Source: Picochlorum sp. 'celeri' (lineage: Eukaryota; Chlorophyta; Trebouxiophyceae). Taken from it: a DNA stretch of 64,000 nucleotides. Under the pieces are notes generated by a model. The model saw only the letters and a program-made list of their open reading frames with translations, searched no databases and was not told the origin of the DNA. A program made the position numbers and the translations under genes. The DNA lies in assembly GCA_010909725.1 (NCBI GenBank), contig JAACMV010000022.1, positions 682,001 to 746,000 of the forward strand. The letters are read 5' to 3'. Shown piece by piece: positions 46,945 to 59,080 of the stretch. The first letter of the stretch is position 1. Each line of letters begins with the position of its first letter.

Positions 46945-47453
46945 TCAGGCAAAATATAAATACGAGACATACCATTTTGTGGTATCATACCTGAGGGATA
47001 CAATTGGGGAGGAGGTGGTGGCGGCACACCCCTTGGAGGGACTGAGGAATCCAGGCCCGTGATTCGGCAGTGAGGGCGGTGGCGGTGGCCTTCCCTGAGG
47101 CCTGTGTGGTTGGATCATAGGAGAAATCATTGCCGAACGCTGTCCTCCAGGATGTGGCGGATATATCTGTGGAATATATCCTTGACTGTTCATGGAGATA
47201 TACTGAGGATGACTTCCCACAACCGGGGTGCTTGGGGGTAAATCGGGCCTACTACTTCCACTTGGTACTTAAATGATGTTCTTCTGACTTCATCCCTTCT
47301 TTTGCGCTTCCTATCGTCCATGGTACAATACATTTGAAAGGCAGACTCGCCTTCCCTGCGGACTGTGTTCTGGTTTCCTGTGTACCAAGGTTTTGGGCTC
47401 GTATATCGCTGATGGCCTGCTTTAAAACAGACAGTGATTTCTTTCAAATTCAC
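46945..47453 (-). CDS. Proline-rich hypothetical protein
   Basis: Two overlapping frames probably form one protein. The first part is basic (MDDRKRKRRDEVRRTSF, from about 47320). The second is rich in Pro, Gln and Tyr (YIPQIYPPHPGGQRS, HRPQGRPPPPPSLPNHGPG), typical of RNA-binding or splicing-associated low-complexity tails. The change of frame near 47265-47275 needs one base or a splice I could not define; the intermediate reading SGSSRPDLPPSTPVVGSHP suits the second part. The 5' and 3' ends are uncertain. Confidence 0.35.
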
Positions 47454-47678
47454 ACGAGATGCTGCCGTGCGTTTTTATGAAGTCTGAGAAAGAATTCACT
47501 GGTCAACATAGACGAGACTGGCCAGTCCAGACCTTGACAAGTATTCCATCCCTGGTTCGTTACAGAATTAACTCTGCATCAATCTGATCCAAACATGAGC
47601 TGTTGGTTGGATTTGAATGGAGAAATCGAGACAGTGATAATCTGGATAATCCGGGTGTTTTATTGGACTGTCCAATGG

Positions 47679-48710
47679 TCAACAAGATACAGTCTCAGAC
47701 TGGAGTCTAGTCACTAGACAGTCTCTAGGGGCAAATTTGGCCGTGTCGCGAAACCTGGTGTACTCGCATTCAATATTGCTTGACTCGTGGGTCATTGTCA
47801 AGAAAGGTTGTAAATTACAGAACCGCAGTATATACAAGTGATCATCATAGTATTCGTCCAGCTCGAATAGGTTTGTGGCGAAAGTGCTTGACAAACTCAG
47901 AGCCATCAGATGTACAATCTGCGGAAATACTCCTAGTGCTTTGAAGTAATGTCTTGGTATTGTAGCAGAGGTTGCATTTTGTTCTCTCTGAGTATGAACA
48001 GATCTGCAAACATGTCCGCTCTATACTCTGGGGTCCATCTCCAGATCAATATCATGCACAGACAATTCCAAATCTGCATCACGAAAAGTCACATGGTCTA
48101 TTTTGAAGTCTATATTTCTTCCCAAATATGTGAAAATCAATCGCATGCCCTAATTCATGGCTAATAATGCCTTCAACTGTTTCATCAGAGGCATTGAATA
48201 CTCGTGATGACAAAACAAACGGTAGACACAGAGTCTGCTGGCCTTGCCGGAAATCGATCATATGGTACACAGTATGCATAATGTCTACAGCATTCTCGCG
48301 TCAACATGTCGTCCTGTGCATCTCGCTGTGAGCAGCATTGATATGGCTCGACCCCTTGGAGAGAGGGAGGAATGAAGTGTCCCACACCTTCCTTTGTTAT
48401 AATCTTTTGCTGGATCACCAGGTGATCCAGATGGCAAGACTTTGTGACCCCATATATAGGCGAGTCGAGCATTAAATCCAGCGCCTATTTCCCTCTGAAT
48501 CAAGTGCACACCGTTCACAAAGTAGTCTGCAATGTGTTGCGGAATCTCAGGCCCAATCAAATCCTCAGATCTCAACAATCCACCACTCCACGCTTCAGAG
48601 GGAATAAGTAATTGCGAGATAGCCACCATAGCACCGCTTCCAACCAAGATTTGTCGACGGTCGATGTCTGTCGATTGAGCTGATGAATGTTTCTGAGCTC
48701 TGCTGAGCAT
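47679..48710 (-). CDS. Zinc metallopeptidase with a twin-arginine lumenal signal
   Basis: Gluzincin-type peptidase. The leader contains DRRQILVGSGAMVAISQLLI followed by PSEAWSGG: a twin-Arg, a hydrophobic core and an A-x-A-like cleavage site, as in thylakoid-lumen Tat substrates. The mature part includes GAGFNARLAYIWGHKVLP, then LPFVLSSRVFNASDETVEGI and the zinc motif SHELGHAIDFH (HExxH). A later segment YRADMFADLFILRENK may hold the third ligand. Frame changes near 48405, 48295 and between 48079 and 48000 reflect introns and single-base errors; at least the one near 48405 is one extra A. Substrate unknown. An upstream frame from 48786 may supply more transit peptide. Confidence 0.6.
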
Positions 48711-48988
48711 GTGTCTCCTTGTTGTCGAGAGTTTGACCGAGCACGGCGTTTGGTTGGATTTTTGCTCGATTCACTCGGTATTTCATTTTTTAATAACTCA
48801 ATATAATTCTAGATTTGCATATTAAATTTCAAATCTTTGCGATCGAGAATTTCAATAGCGGAAAGGAACTCGCGTAGAAAACCTCTACTTGCCTTCTTCA
48901 CGAACAAGTACAACGTTTCATTCAATATCTGCACCACTCATCAACACATCCAGATTTTTCGGTATTTATTAGATCCTTGTAAACGCTG

Positions 48989-49744
48989 TCATGTAGCCAA
49001 AATCGTCATCTGCCTCATCACGTGCCCAGAGCATGCTGCTGGGCAGTCCCATGTTGCCTTCTTGATGAGAGCTTCCTTGTAGGGTGCCATCAGCATCTCG
49101 GCTTCTCCTGTGAGCGCATCCACGGTATAAGCACTCCCTTCCAAAATACCGACGCATGTATCTGTTTTGTCATCGTCGTCCATCAGTGAAAGGCAGACAT
49201 CATCAAAGCCAATGTTGCCTCCACCAGGCCTGATGTTGTACAGTGGCAGAATGGCTGGCGTTTCAGATAAATCACTTCGTCCAAGGAGTTCTAACCGCTC
49301 CTCTATAGCTACTATATCGCTTCCTCGTATATGCTCTTGCCATAGTATTTGCATAAAACCACTTGAGTCCATGTGTTTTCTGCATTCCTTGTACATTGCA
49401 GATCTCGCTTGCTGGTCATCATGTCCACTAAGAATGGGAAAGTCCAGTACTATGAGGTCTATGGGTCCATTAATGCACCAGAAGCTATCATCAGTGTACA
49501 GCGGTCGATACAGGTATCAAAAGTTCTCACCGTTATGTGATGTTGCTGTGCTGCAAACACTTTTTTCATTGCAGTGACTGCATTATCAGTTCCACCCACG
49601 TCATCCCTCGATCCAATCTGTATTACGACAACATTTCCTTTTCTTGACAGTTGATAGTCATGCATCATGGAAAACGCTTCCATTCGATGTTTCATTGTTT
49701 CAAGTAGCAAACTTGCAACGATACGTGCTGGTACAACATCCTCC
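48989..49744 (-). CDS. Unassigned coding region downstream of the J-domain gene
   Basis: Two well-formed reading segments in the same strand as the J-domain gene: MKHRMEAFSMMHDYQLSRKG with VVVIQIGSRDDVGGTDNAV, and, after a probable intron (donor GTGAGA near 49529), DLIVLDFPILSGHDD to the stop after MTILAT. Features such as PLYNIRPGGGNIGFDDV and an Asp run (MDDDDK) look coding, but I recognise no family. It may be a C-terminal extension of the J-domain protein or a separate gene without a visible start. Joins are unresolved. Confidence 0.35.
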
Positions 49745-51109
49745 ACACTCCCTAGTAAGAAAACTTCCCCTGGCTTCACACAGCAATTGATTGACTTTCT
49801 CTTCCAACAAAAATGCAGGATATCTGGCGGATACATTGAGTATACCCACTGGTGCATTCCATGGGCTCTTTGGATCAAAACAAGCCCTGCCCAGGCAATG
49901 AACAAGTCCCACATGCCACCACATCCCTGTTCGCCAATGATTCATACAAGGAGTGCAAACAAAGGGTGTATTCTTTATCTGATAACGTTTTGACATCAAG
50001 CAGTTGCAAAATATCGCCAGGATTCCCTTTCGTATGGACGAATACCTCCAAATCCTTGTCCCCAACTCTCTTGAAAACTGGATGTGGCTTTGAGTACAAG
50101 GTAAACACCAAATCACCTGCGTGTGTATCCACGTCTCTTCCCCTTCATCTTCATATATCAAAGTATCCCCTTCTCTACTTCCTTTGCGAATTACGAGGTG
50201 AAACGTCTTCTCCGAGACAAACTCCTTGCCCGAGTAGTCAACTCGTCTCCTGGAAACAGTCACAGGTTCTGTGCATCCGAAATTCAGTTTTTTCTATTGG
50301 TAGGTAACTTTTCTATGTAATGTATCATGCTTTTTTAATTTGGGTCCCATTCGTCTCATTCGCGAAAGCTCACCAGCCCCACGGCTGACTTGACGAGATT
50401 CCTCAGGAGTCAACGTTGGCAGTCCCTTGCCAGGATTCGTCTCCATATAATCCCTACATTTATCATATACTGCTCTTCTATCTTCATTCGTCAGTACATC
50501 AAAAGCCTTTGGCCACATCAAGAAACTTTTGAGCGATCGCTTTGCGTTCTTCCTCTGAAGATGCCTTGATGCTTGTCTGGGTGGTACAACAAAGAAAATT
50601 TGCGGTACGCAGCACGGACCTCTGACGCACTCGCTGCGCGATCGAGGCCCAGGATACCATAATAGTCCTTTTAGGATCAAATTTGTCGTCATCAAGAGCT
50701 CGCGCATCACCATCCTCGTGCGCCTGCTTCCTTGGCCTCTCGTGCCTCCCTCGCCCGTTCCTTCCTTATCGTCTTGTATGCAGATCCCTCTCTTTTCCTT
50801 CGTTCCTCTTCCCTATCATGCTCTAATTTCGCTTGCTCTTCAGATTTTTTTCGCATTTCTTCCATCAATCTCTGAAATGCCTGAGGATCTGTAACGCGAA
50901 GACCACCAGAAGACCCTCCTCCTCTCTGCAGTCTCTGTCGATTGTATTCTTCATTGCGAAGGGCCCACTTCCTGACCTGAATCCCTGTACAATGATTGAA
51001 ATGCAGTAATCATCTCGTGCTCTTTCCATTCCGCCGCATAAGACACCAAATACCAACGATGAGTGCAACAACGTTCAGTATCGTTCAGCGTACCGTATTG
51101 AAGTGCCAT
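49745..51109 (-). CDS. J-domain co-chaperone (DnaJ class II-like)
   Basis: Stimulates Hsp70 ATPase. Exon 1 (51094-51109) starts MALQY; a 109-nt intron follows; exon 2 begins GIQVRKWALRNEEYNRQ and a highly charged helix (EEERRKREGSAYKTIRKERA). Then the J-domain: DYYGILGLDRAASASEVRAA, YRKFSLLYHPDKH with the HPD motif, and AKAFDVLTNEDRRAVYDKC. The C-terminal substrate-binding domain follows: VTVSRRRVDYSGKEF, LVIRKGSREGDTLIYEDEGEE, GDLVFTLYSKPHPVFKRVGD. No Cys-rich zinc region is seen, hence class II. Several single-base frame changes occur (near 50700, 50660, 50570, 50530, 50500 and 49910). The basic N-terminal extension before the J-domain is unusual. Confidence 0.7.
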
Positions 51110-51333
51110 GGCTTGATTTGGAATTTACATGAATTCAAATGAGAAATAAAATGATACAGTGCGAAGCGGACGTGCCATTAAGCGAGTGTCTCGTCGACAC
51201 CGTGGACGATCGAATTTGGGCCAATTCGCTGCATGCAAAAGAGACCTATAGTGTATTGCATGCAGTTGCATTATACCATGCATGTATTCTACCTTACGAA
51301 GACATTTCGCATTGCAGAACCTTTCGTTGTACA

Positions 51334-52320
51334 CTATTCGTTGAATGGGATATTTATCCATCCGTTTGACTCCCTATCGAAATACCATTGCCATAATGTG
51401 CATGGCCTATGAAGGTCACCTTCCTCGTATGGAATCCCCAAAACATACTGATTTGGAATCCTATTGTGCCACGGGTTGCCGATGAGACGCCTACCTGATT
51501 TAAAATATACATGGTCTCCTCCATACATGTAAATCTCCCTGGCGTCATCTGACACGACCCGATAGTATGCTCTGTACTTGAGCAATGTTCTTGTCCAGAT
51601 GTGTCTGTACAAAAAGATTCCAATCGATCGATCATCTTGGATTTACTATACACTGGTACATAATAATTTGTGGGGTACACCTCTGTACACAATACCTATA
51701 TCCTTCCTGGACAAGGATTCTGGTGTTGGAATGTGATCTGCTGTGAAGCGCACCCCAATTGATCTGTGATATTTCATATCCTTCTTCTCCATCTCGATGC
51801 ACTTGCGATTGGATTTCCACCAATCCTTCATATCTCTTCATTCTTCATACATGATTTATACTCATGGAAATGTGTTCCATCGTTCAGGTACATACCACCG
51901 TTCATTCCCAACATGCACATCCGAGTCCTCAAATGGTGATGCATGGTCTCCAATTTTGACTTTGGCAACGCGAACGATTCCTATGCGATCAAATGTATGA
52001 TCTGACTGCAGCGCAGATATCGAATCTTCGAGCATATCGGCATAGATTGGGGACTGGGTCCAGACAATGTGCTTGTATACAACTCGAAGAGCCATGCAGA
52101 GACACCTGGAACATGATTTCTCAGGGAACTGGATCATCTCATCGTCGATATATATTGGGTCCATTAGATTTGTTATCAACGCCGCTTGAGTGAGCGATGG
52201 ACATCTCAGGATGAGGGAACCTATCGCAGGCTGTTACAAGACTGTTGATGAGTTCAAAGGAACGCTCTCCTTGGTGGGATAAAAGCCACTCTGCGCGTGT
52301 AAAATTAATATAATAAGATT
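51334..52320 (-). CDS. Hypothetical protein
   Basis: Not recognised. Several overlapping frames on the minus strand read as one continuous coding sequence with single-base shifts: RAEWLLSHQGERSFELINSL, MDPIYIDDEMIQFPEKSCS, RIGIVRVAKVKIGDHASPF, HRSIGVRFTADHIPTPESLS, YYRVVSDDAREIYMYGGDHV, ending NGWINIPFNE. Tryptophan- and aromatic-rich content and lack of low complexity argue for a folded protein. The start was not located. The region between 51110 and 51333 holds nothing clear. Confidence 0.35.
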
Positions 52321-52514
52321 TGTGATATGTTTTTCCACAAGAAAGTACAGATTCACACCATTTGAGAATCAGACATTCTGCAGATCTTTCGAAATTCGAA
52401 ACCAGACACCCGCGGAGTGATCAAATTACTAGATAGAGAAGGCTTATTTCATTTATGAATAGTACAAGCATTTAATTTAATTGAAATATTTCGGTTGGGA
52501 TCGTTTGCATGGTG

Positions 52515-52896
52515 TCATGGTCTGATCAGTTGGTAGACCGTTGTCGGATCTGGATCTCCAGTGGAGCTAGGAGATAACCATGCACGAGGCTCATCCGCGA
52601 GCGCCACCACCCCACGTTGTTCGACATGGGCAGAGGAGAAAGGATATCGTTTTACATGATGCTTTTCTTCTCTTGTGATAAAGTTTTTTCTTCGAGTTCC
52701 ATCTAGCCTTGGTCCAGTCAGTGGTACTTCCAAACAGGAACTCTTCAGCCAGACCCATATATAGGGTGCCTTCTTCATCAAAATGACACGCATCATTCGT
52801 AGAGGCACCATCTACAACAACTTGAACGCTCTTTCCTGGATTCAAGTTGACAATGGTTTTATTGGATCTCGCATGGGAACATGGCGATACAGACAA
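52515..52896 (-). CDS. Gene tail joined to a repeat head (hypothetical)
   Basis: Unrecognised coding tail directly next to repeat copy R3 on the same strand. It reads NLNPGKSVQVVVDGASTNDA, FDEEGTLYMGLAEEFLFGST, DWTKARWNSKK, then after one extra A in an A-run near 52683, FITREEKHHVKRYPFSSAHV, ending TTVYQLIRP. There is no ATG at its start; the upstream DNA is the repeat, whose frame stops after VKHITTNSW. It may be the 3' end of an older gene whose 5' part was replaced by the repeat. Confidence 0.4.
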
Positions 52897-53295
52897 TCAC
52901 CAGCTATTTGTCGTGATATGCTTGACAGCAGTATCCCTATCCTTCACGACTGTCCAGTTTGTCTTGCTGTCGACGCCTGCAGCCACGGTGAGATGTTGTT
53001 CCATGTTGGCCGCTGCTTTCCTGGCACGCTTGTTCTGTCGCCTCCTGAAATTCTTCTTGGCAGCCTTGGAGTACTGCTCGGCAGGCTCCGGCACCGCCAC
53101 CGCCAGCAGCCCTCTTTGGAACAGTGGCGTGGGGTGCTTCCACGTGTTGGCACGGCGTGGTCTGAACTTCTTGGCCACTACAGCATGTCACAGAAATACG
53201 TGTGAGTTCATCATCATGTCCACGGTGGCATCCACAAAGGCACGGGCACAGACAGGCCTCCATGTGGGATCCTGGCAAGCAGCGGGCAAGGCCAT
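52897..53295 (-). CDS. Repeat-encoded basic protein (copy in R3, altered C-terminus)
   Basis: Same head as the other copies: exon MALPAACQDPTW... (ATG 53295) and the AKKFRPRRANTWKHP frame, if the 66-nt intron is used. Substitutions relative to R1 include Met-Glu-Gln-His-Leu for Ile-Glu-Gln-Gln-Pro. After DRDTAVK the repeat ends and the frame closes within nine codons (HITTNSW), so the usual tail KIKPAW is absent. Expression is unknown. Confidence 0.35.
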
Positions 53296-53717
53296 GACAA
53301 AGCGGGTCTCGTGTGTTAACAACGCCACCCCAACTCCCGTTGTCACCCCCCCACCACGCCCCCCAAACCCACCTCCCCGGGGGCTCAAACACTGTAATAT
53401 GATATAAGACACGTACTTTGGATAACGATAGCAGCAATGCGCGCTTGATGAGCGAGTCGGTATGAACTCGAATCGAATCAGATCGTGAGCAGTGGAACGA
53501 GTTCCCTTGTGTTTGTGGTGCTTGCGTGGTTGTTTGGCAGTCACGGTAGCACGTGTATGTTTTGAGTGTCAGTTATCTGACGTTGCGATGTTGTTTGTTG
53601 TATTTTGTTTGCGGGAGGTGGTTGGTATGGTGGTGCATTTGAGCGGTTGTTGGGTCCCGATGGCGCCTGGGGGTCCTGCCTCATCCCCCTCCCATGGCGC
53701 CTGGTGCTGGATGGGAT
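52919..53717 (-). repeat. Repeat copy R3, truncated at both ends
   Basis: Covers the 5' flank, head exon and most of the basic coding head of the 1.32-kb unit. It ends in the coding region after ACTGCTGTCAAGCA and, on the other side, near GGTGCTGGATGGGA. Both ends differ from those of the other copies, so units break at different places. Confidence 0.8.
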
Positions 53718-53787
53718 GGAAGCGTGGACGCATTGTTCATTTACATGCTATTCGCGTGTATTACATGATGGTTTTTTTCTCATGTTG

Positions 53788-56700
53788 TCAAAGATGTATC
53801 ACAGGCATTTGAAGTATTTTCGCTGTTCCAGAAGCAACCCTCCACGAAATCTCCTCCTGCTGATTACCAGAGCGCTCAAGCTGCATCAGCTCCTCATATT
53901 CATCCAGAAAAGGAATCACTGCAGGTGCATTGAATTCTGTTTTGCCGCCCAATTGATCAGGGCTGTCCAGTCGACGCAGTTGTCCTGAGAGGAGTATTAT
54001 TGAAGACGTTTGGCCGATGGTATCTCCAAAGGTAACCTTTACTATTTTGGCCACGTGAAGAAGGTTTTCGGATTCTGCTTGTGATCTCTTTTGCCACAAT
54101 TTTTGCCCTATTCTGGATGAATGTCTTTCTAGATATCCTTTCCATTTCTTGAGTATGGAAACCGATTGCCTCAGTGCTCAAGACATTTCCAAGGGAAGGT
54201 TTCTTTCAATGTTTTCATTACTCCATGGGCTCTTCTTCTTGAATAGATTGCCCTTGCACCTGAAAGGGGCTCCTAGTAGCTTCTTTGTCACGATATTTGA
54301 AACTGATTCGCGCACGATCATTGCTTCGAAAATCAAGATACTTTGAAATTTGATCAACTAGAGACTCCTCTGAGTTCTCAAGTATGTATAGAGCTGCTAA
54401 CCTAGTCCAGCCTTCAAGCAACTCCAACATATCTGACGAGCCTGATTCTGCAAGTGACTGTATATCATCTATATCAGACTGAAGGAACCTCAATACAATT
54501 GGTCCTCTCCCTGCATACATAACGTATTCGTAAATAACCCTTTCCTTTGGCATTTAATCAATTTTACACACCTAGAGCATTTCCCACGGCAACGATAGAC
54601 TCTGAGCCTGGAAGAGGAGCAAATTGTAAAGCACCCAGAAGACCAAAACAACTTCCATGTCCACAATATTCTTCTTTCTCTCCGTGATTGTGGCTTTTCA
54701 CAGATTTGACGACGCCACTAAGCAGATGGAAGATACCGAGGCTTTCAGACTGCTCATTGATGGTGCAAATCAGCTGCTGTGGCTTGTACTCTTGTACAAG
54801 ACCCATTTGCCAGAGCATCTTTGCGGTCTCAGAATTCAGACCGGAGAATGGTCTTAGGGTGCAGAAAATATCCTTAAACTTTGGAGGCCTCCAAACAGGT
54901 CCCGTAAGTTCTAGCTTCCTTAACTTGTCATCAACGTGGCTGTGAATTATTTCACCTTCATTTTCTTCCATCACACCTGCATCTACTAGATCTTCTACAA
55001 ACTTTTGCATGCTTTTAAGTACAACAAGGGCGGCACGATACGACCTGGATGGCCCTGAAAGTATCTGGTGCTTCCACTTCTCTATCGATGATGAAATCAT
55101 GGGATTTCTTGATTTCTTTCTCTACCTCTTGCAGTAATGTCCAGAAATTTTCATCATGGAGCTTCAGCCATTTCACATGCTCACTTGTAGATAGAGCTAA
55201 ATGATATTCTATTGCTACTTCACAGGCAACAAGCATTGTTTTCCCTAAGTAATGGCGAAAAATCTTATTCATCAGTGAGTATGGATAATATAAGATATAT
55301 TTCGCCCAGGTGTGCGCCCGTTTGAAAGATTTGGTTCCTTTGTATGATAAATAAGCCATTGTATGCACAAACGATACCTTCTCTAGCTTTCTCATCAAAA
55401 GTTCCCAAAGATCTAATCGGTCTTGGATGGCCTCCAATTTTTCATTGCAAACTTGCTCTAGAATAAGATATGCAGCAATAGACAGCTTTCCTCCTATTCT
55501 TCGCTGCTTAAAACGACGTTTGAGTCCTCCAATCAACCGATGTCTAATTTCTTTCAGGGCACTATGTTAAGCGCGCTGCATGCATTGAAATGATGAAGAT
55601 TGATGTAATTCGACGACGACTCTATACGATAATGAAATTCAACCAAGTCTTGACGAACCTATCTGAATGCTTGCTATTCACTGCATTGTTATTCTCTTGG
55701 AAGCCGGACACTTTACCGTTTTCGCTATGTTCAGTGCGTATGTCTTGCTCGTCATTCAATATGAATTCTTCCTTAAGCTGATCAATATGCGAATTCAGGT
55801 GTAGATGATGCGAAATCAGTCCAACCTGGCCGCCTCTGGAGTTCATGGTATCACTGCATGGCAAAAGAAAGGAAAGCAAAATAAAGAGAACAGGTATGGA
55901 AGCCAACAATTCTGGTGAACATACATGGAACTGCTCCGCAACACATGATCAAAATTCGCACGATTTCCCATCAAATCGAGCTTTCTGGTCAAGCTATCAG
56001 GTCTAATGTTTTGTTGCTGCAGCAATTCGGCATGAAGCCGCCTTCCTGTTGCAGTGTTCAAAGTCTTATGATTTCGAAGGAATCTCCTGTCCTCGGCTTC
56101 TTCGGAATCCTCCATTTTACTCATAGACAGTTTACTTAGATATGCGGCCACGTCTTGGAATCTAGCCGGATGTGAATGCTTTTTTTCACTCACTGAATGA
56201 TTCTCTGATTGTCTGACGCCCAAGCTTGCTTGACGATCGAGGCTTTTCCGGAGACTTTCTTGAATTTCTTGACGAGAGGCTGCTGGCATGCTGGAGTAGT
56301 TTCGATTCAGCTCCTCTCGCTCAAACTCCTCCTCTTCAACACTATTCTCTATTTCAGTTCCTCCTTCTACAAGAAGAGTCTGAAGATCCTGGAGAACTTT
56401 TTTGCCCGATTTACTAGTCAAGCAATGCTGGTCTGATTCATCAGAGGCTCCTGTCAGGTCATATTTACCTATGGTTCGCCTTTCTATCCCACTCTCAATG
56501 TCCACCACAGGCTCTCCATGATTTTGCCTTCTTCCAATTCACTGCTGTGGCTCATGCCCAGCGAAGGCCCTTGATAATGGCATTCATTATTGTTTCCAAA
56601 GTCATCTGCATCCTCGCTGTCAGTGAAATCCTTCAGGCCATCTTCACTGCTAATATGAGAAAAATTATCGCTATTATCATGTTTCTTCCAAAATATTCTC

Positions 56701-58714
56701 AGTGTCACAATCTCAAACATAATCTGCTTCGCTCCATACCACAAAGTGCTGACAAAGGCTTTTGCAACTCCAGAGTATGAATTATCGTCCCATGTGGCAT
56801 TTTTACCTTGGCTGGTTTCTTTCACATCCTCAGAAGACTGCCCAAATGATTCCAACTTTTTGGTAAGATCAACATATTTGGCCACAATTTCCCAGTCAGC
56901 CCCAGCAAGAAACACATCATCATTATCCTTGTACCGCTGGATGCAGAGTCTTGTATGCTCCAAAAATTGTCATTTTAGCTTTGTTCTGAATCATTTTCGC
57001 TTCTCTCGAGGTTTCGTTCAACTTCAAAGACTTCAGAAGCGGTGCAATTAGGGGAGAATTGATAATCAGAGTGAGAACCACAAAACTTGCTGTCCACAAG
57101 GCAATATCGGAGATGACAACCTTCTCCCCATAGTCGCCAGAATATGAGCTCGAAGATAACGATGCCAACATGATGAGAGAAACGGCACCGCGTAATCCAG
57201 ACCAACCGGTAAAAGCAATTTCCGCAACGGTAAGAGGTTCACCGACTAAATGGAAAAGAGGGTTGAAAAGTGCAACACAGCCAGTCCTAATGAGTAGCAT
57301 GAAGATATAGACTAGAATGATCGATGCATAGGTCATTGCATCTTTTGGAATTTGCGTAATCGATCCAATTAAGAAGTTTAAAGATGCCACGCCTGCCCAA
57401 AAGAACACCAAACCATTTGCTGCGAAAGATATCATGTCCCAGACTGCTTCAAATGCACCTGATTTATATGACGAGCCCGTCATACCCCATAGCATGGTCA
57501 TGTTCCCAAACAATCCAAATATTACAACAGAAATAACCCCAGATCCTCCAGCCACCGCATTTGTGATATAATATGATAGATATGCCATCGCTAACACATA
57601 TGTTGCCTCAATGTGAGCACCTGTATAGAAGAACTCTGGTAATGTGCCAGGAAAAGACAAAAGATACAAGACTGCTGCATACCTGCCCCCCTCCACCGAA
57701 TCCACCTCATGATATAATATGAAATCATGGAGAAACCCAACCCTATCCCAAATCCAATGGATGATAACTTGATGATATCCACAATTATAGTTGGTATCAC
57801 ACTCCACACCGAAGGAGAATTTGTTGTAGAGGCATCTTCAATGATCTTCTGGAAAACCTCAAACAATGTGATACCAGTAGCATCATTCAACAAAGATTCT
57901 CCTTCCATAATAGCTGTCAATATTGCTGGACCATGGACTTTTTTCAAAATCGAGGAGACTGCCAGGGCATCTGTTGGAGCAATGATGGATGCAAACAGTG
58001 CACCATACACCCAGCTCCAACCCGGCGAACCGTCATATCCCAAAACAAATAAAATCAAGGAAGTTAAAATAATCGCAGTGATGATGACCATAACGACCGC
58101 CAGCATAAGAGAATGAAAAATTGTCTTTCGAAACATGTAAATGTCAATTCGAATCGCCTGTTCAACTATCAGCGGCGGCAGGAACGCATAGAAGAAAAGA
58201 TCAGCAGGCTGAATTCGTAGCCATAATGTTACTGCATTTCCAATCTCTAACAAGTTCACGTAGTAGTTGAGTATTCCCAACAGAGCTCCTGATATGAGAA
58301 CATAGACAGTTGACAACTTCCCAAACAAAAAGCAGGTTGCCAACAATGCAAGAGAGGCAAATAAGAAAGCATCGTAGCCTCTTAAAGGTACTGTGCAGTA
58401 ATTAAATGTATCTGCAACAGTCAATGTTCCTTTAATTTCAAATTCAGAGAAGAAGAACAAATTTGACCATTACCTGGGAGGTATACTCTGTTTGTAAGGG
58501 TTGTGTTGAAGAGCAAGCAAACAACACCGCCCCACATTGAAGTGTAGTTATTGAAGGCATATATACTCGGCGGATCTGTCACATTCAAACGCATTGACTC
58601 GCAAACAACTTGCGAACTTGCATCGTCCAATGTCAAACATTGCTCCTCAGTGTAGTTACTATACGCCGCTAAATCGCTAGAATAAAACGCTGAACTATCA
58701 AAAGAATTAGCCAT
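53788..58714 (-). CDS. SOS1: SOS1/NHX7-like plasma-membrane Na+/H+ exchanger with cyclic-nucleotide-binding-like domain
   Basis: CPA1 antiporter. Exon 1 58474-58714 (MANSFDSSAFYSSDLAAYSN); a 44-nt intron 58430-58473; a 62-nt intron 57621-57682. About ten membrane helices follow; key blocks PADLFFYAFLPPLIVEQAI, SIIAPTDALAVSSILKKV, GESLLNDATGITLFEVF (transport Asp) and TGWSGLRGAVSLIMLASL. The long cytosolic tail has a charged helical region and then LGIFHLLSGVVKSVKSH...GSCFGLLGALQF, resembling the CNB-like domain of SOS1. The last part ends ILQMPVIHL. Frame breaks lie near 56950 (T-run) and 56500, and others are likely; some joins in the tail are unresolved. Total about 1,300 residues. The gene is flanked by inverted repeat copies. 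Confidence 0.85.
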
Positions 58715-59080
58715 AGAGATTCGTTGAATAAAACGCTATTCACAGCACTCGGGCGGAAACCTTTGACCACAAGTCACGTCGAGCAGTATGGACACGGTTT
58801 TACGGCTGACCCGTTATTATTGTCGCGAATTAATCCATATTCTGAGTTGAACAAATATTATTACTGATAAAATTTCCTAGATACGGACCATCAAATATTT
58901 GATGCGATCTTCTGCTCTCTGCGGGTGTTGGGACTGGCAGTGGATTGTCTCGTCCCATATTCATATCCATCCATCCACCCATGGGAAGAGAAGAGTTTCG
59001 TTCCTGCCGGAAAGAATAGATGGGTACACAGAGACACCATTGATCGGGAGTGGTACTCCATGTAGATGGCATTCATGTGT
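58715..59080. other. Intergenic region before the tandem repeats
   Basis: About 365 bp upstream of the exchanger gene. AT-rich near 58800-58880. No convincing coding sequence; the short antisense frames lack family resemblance. Confidence 0.45.
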
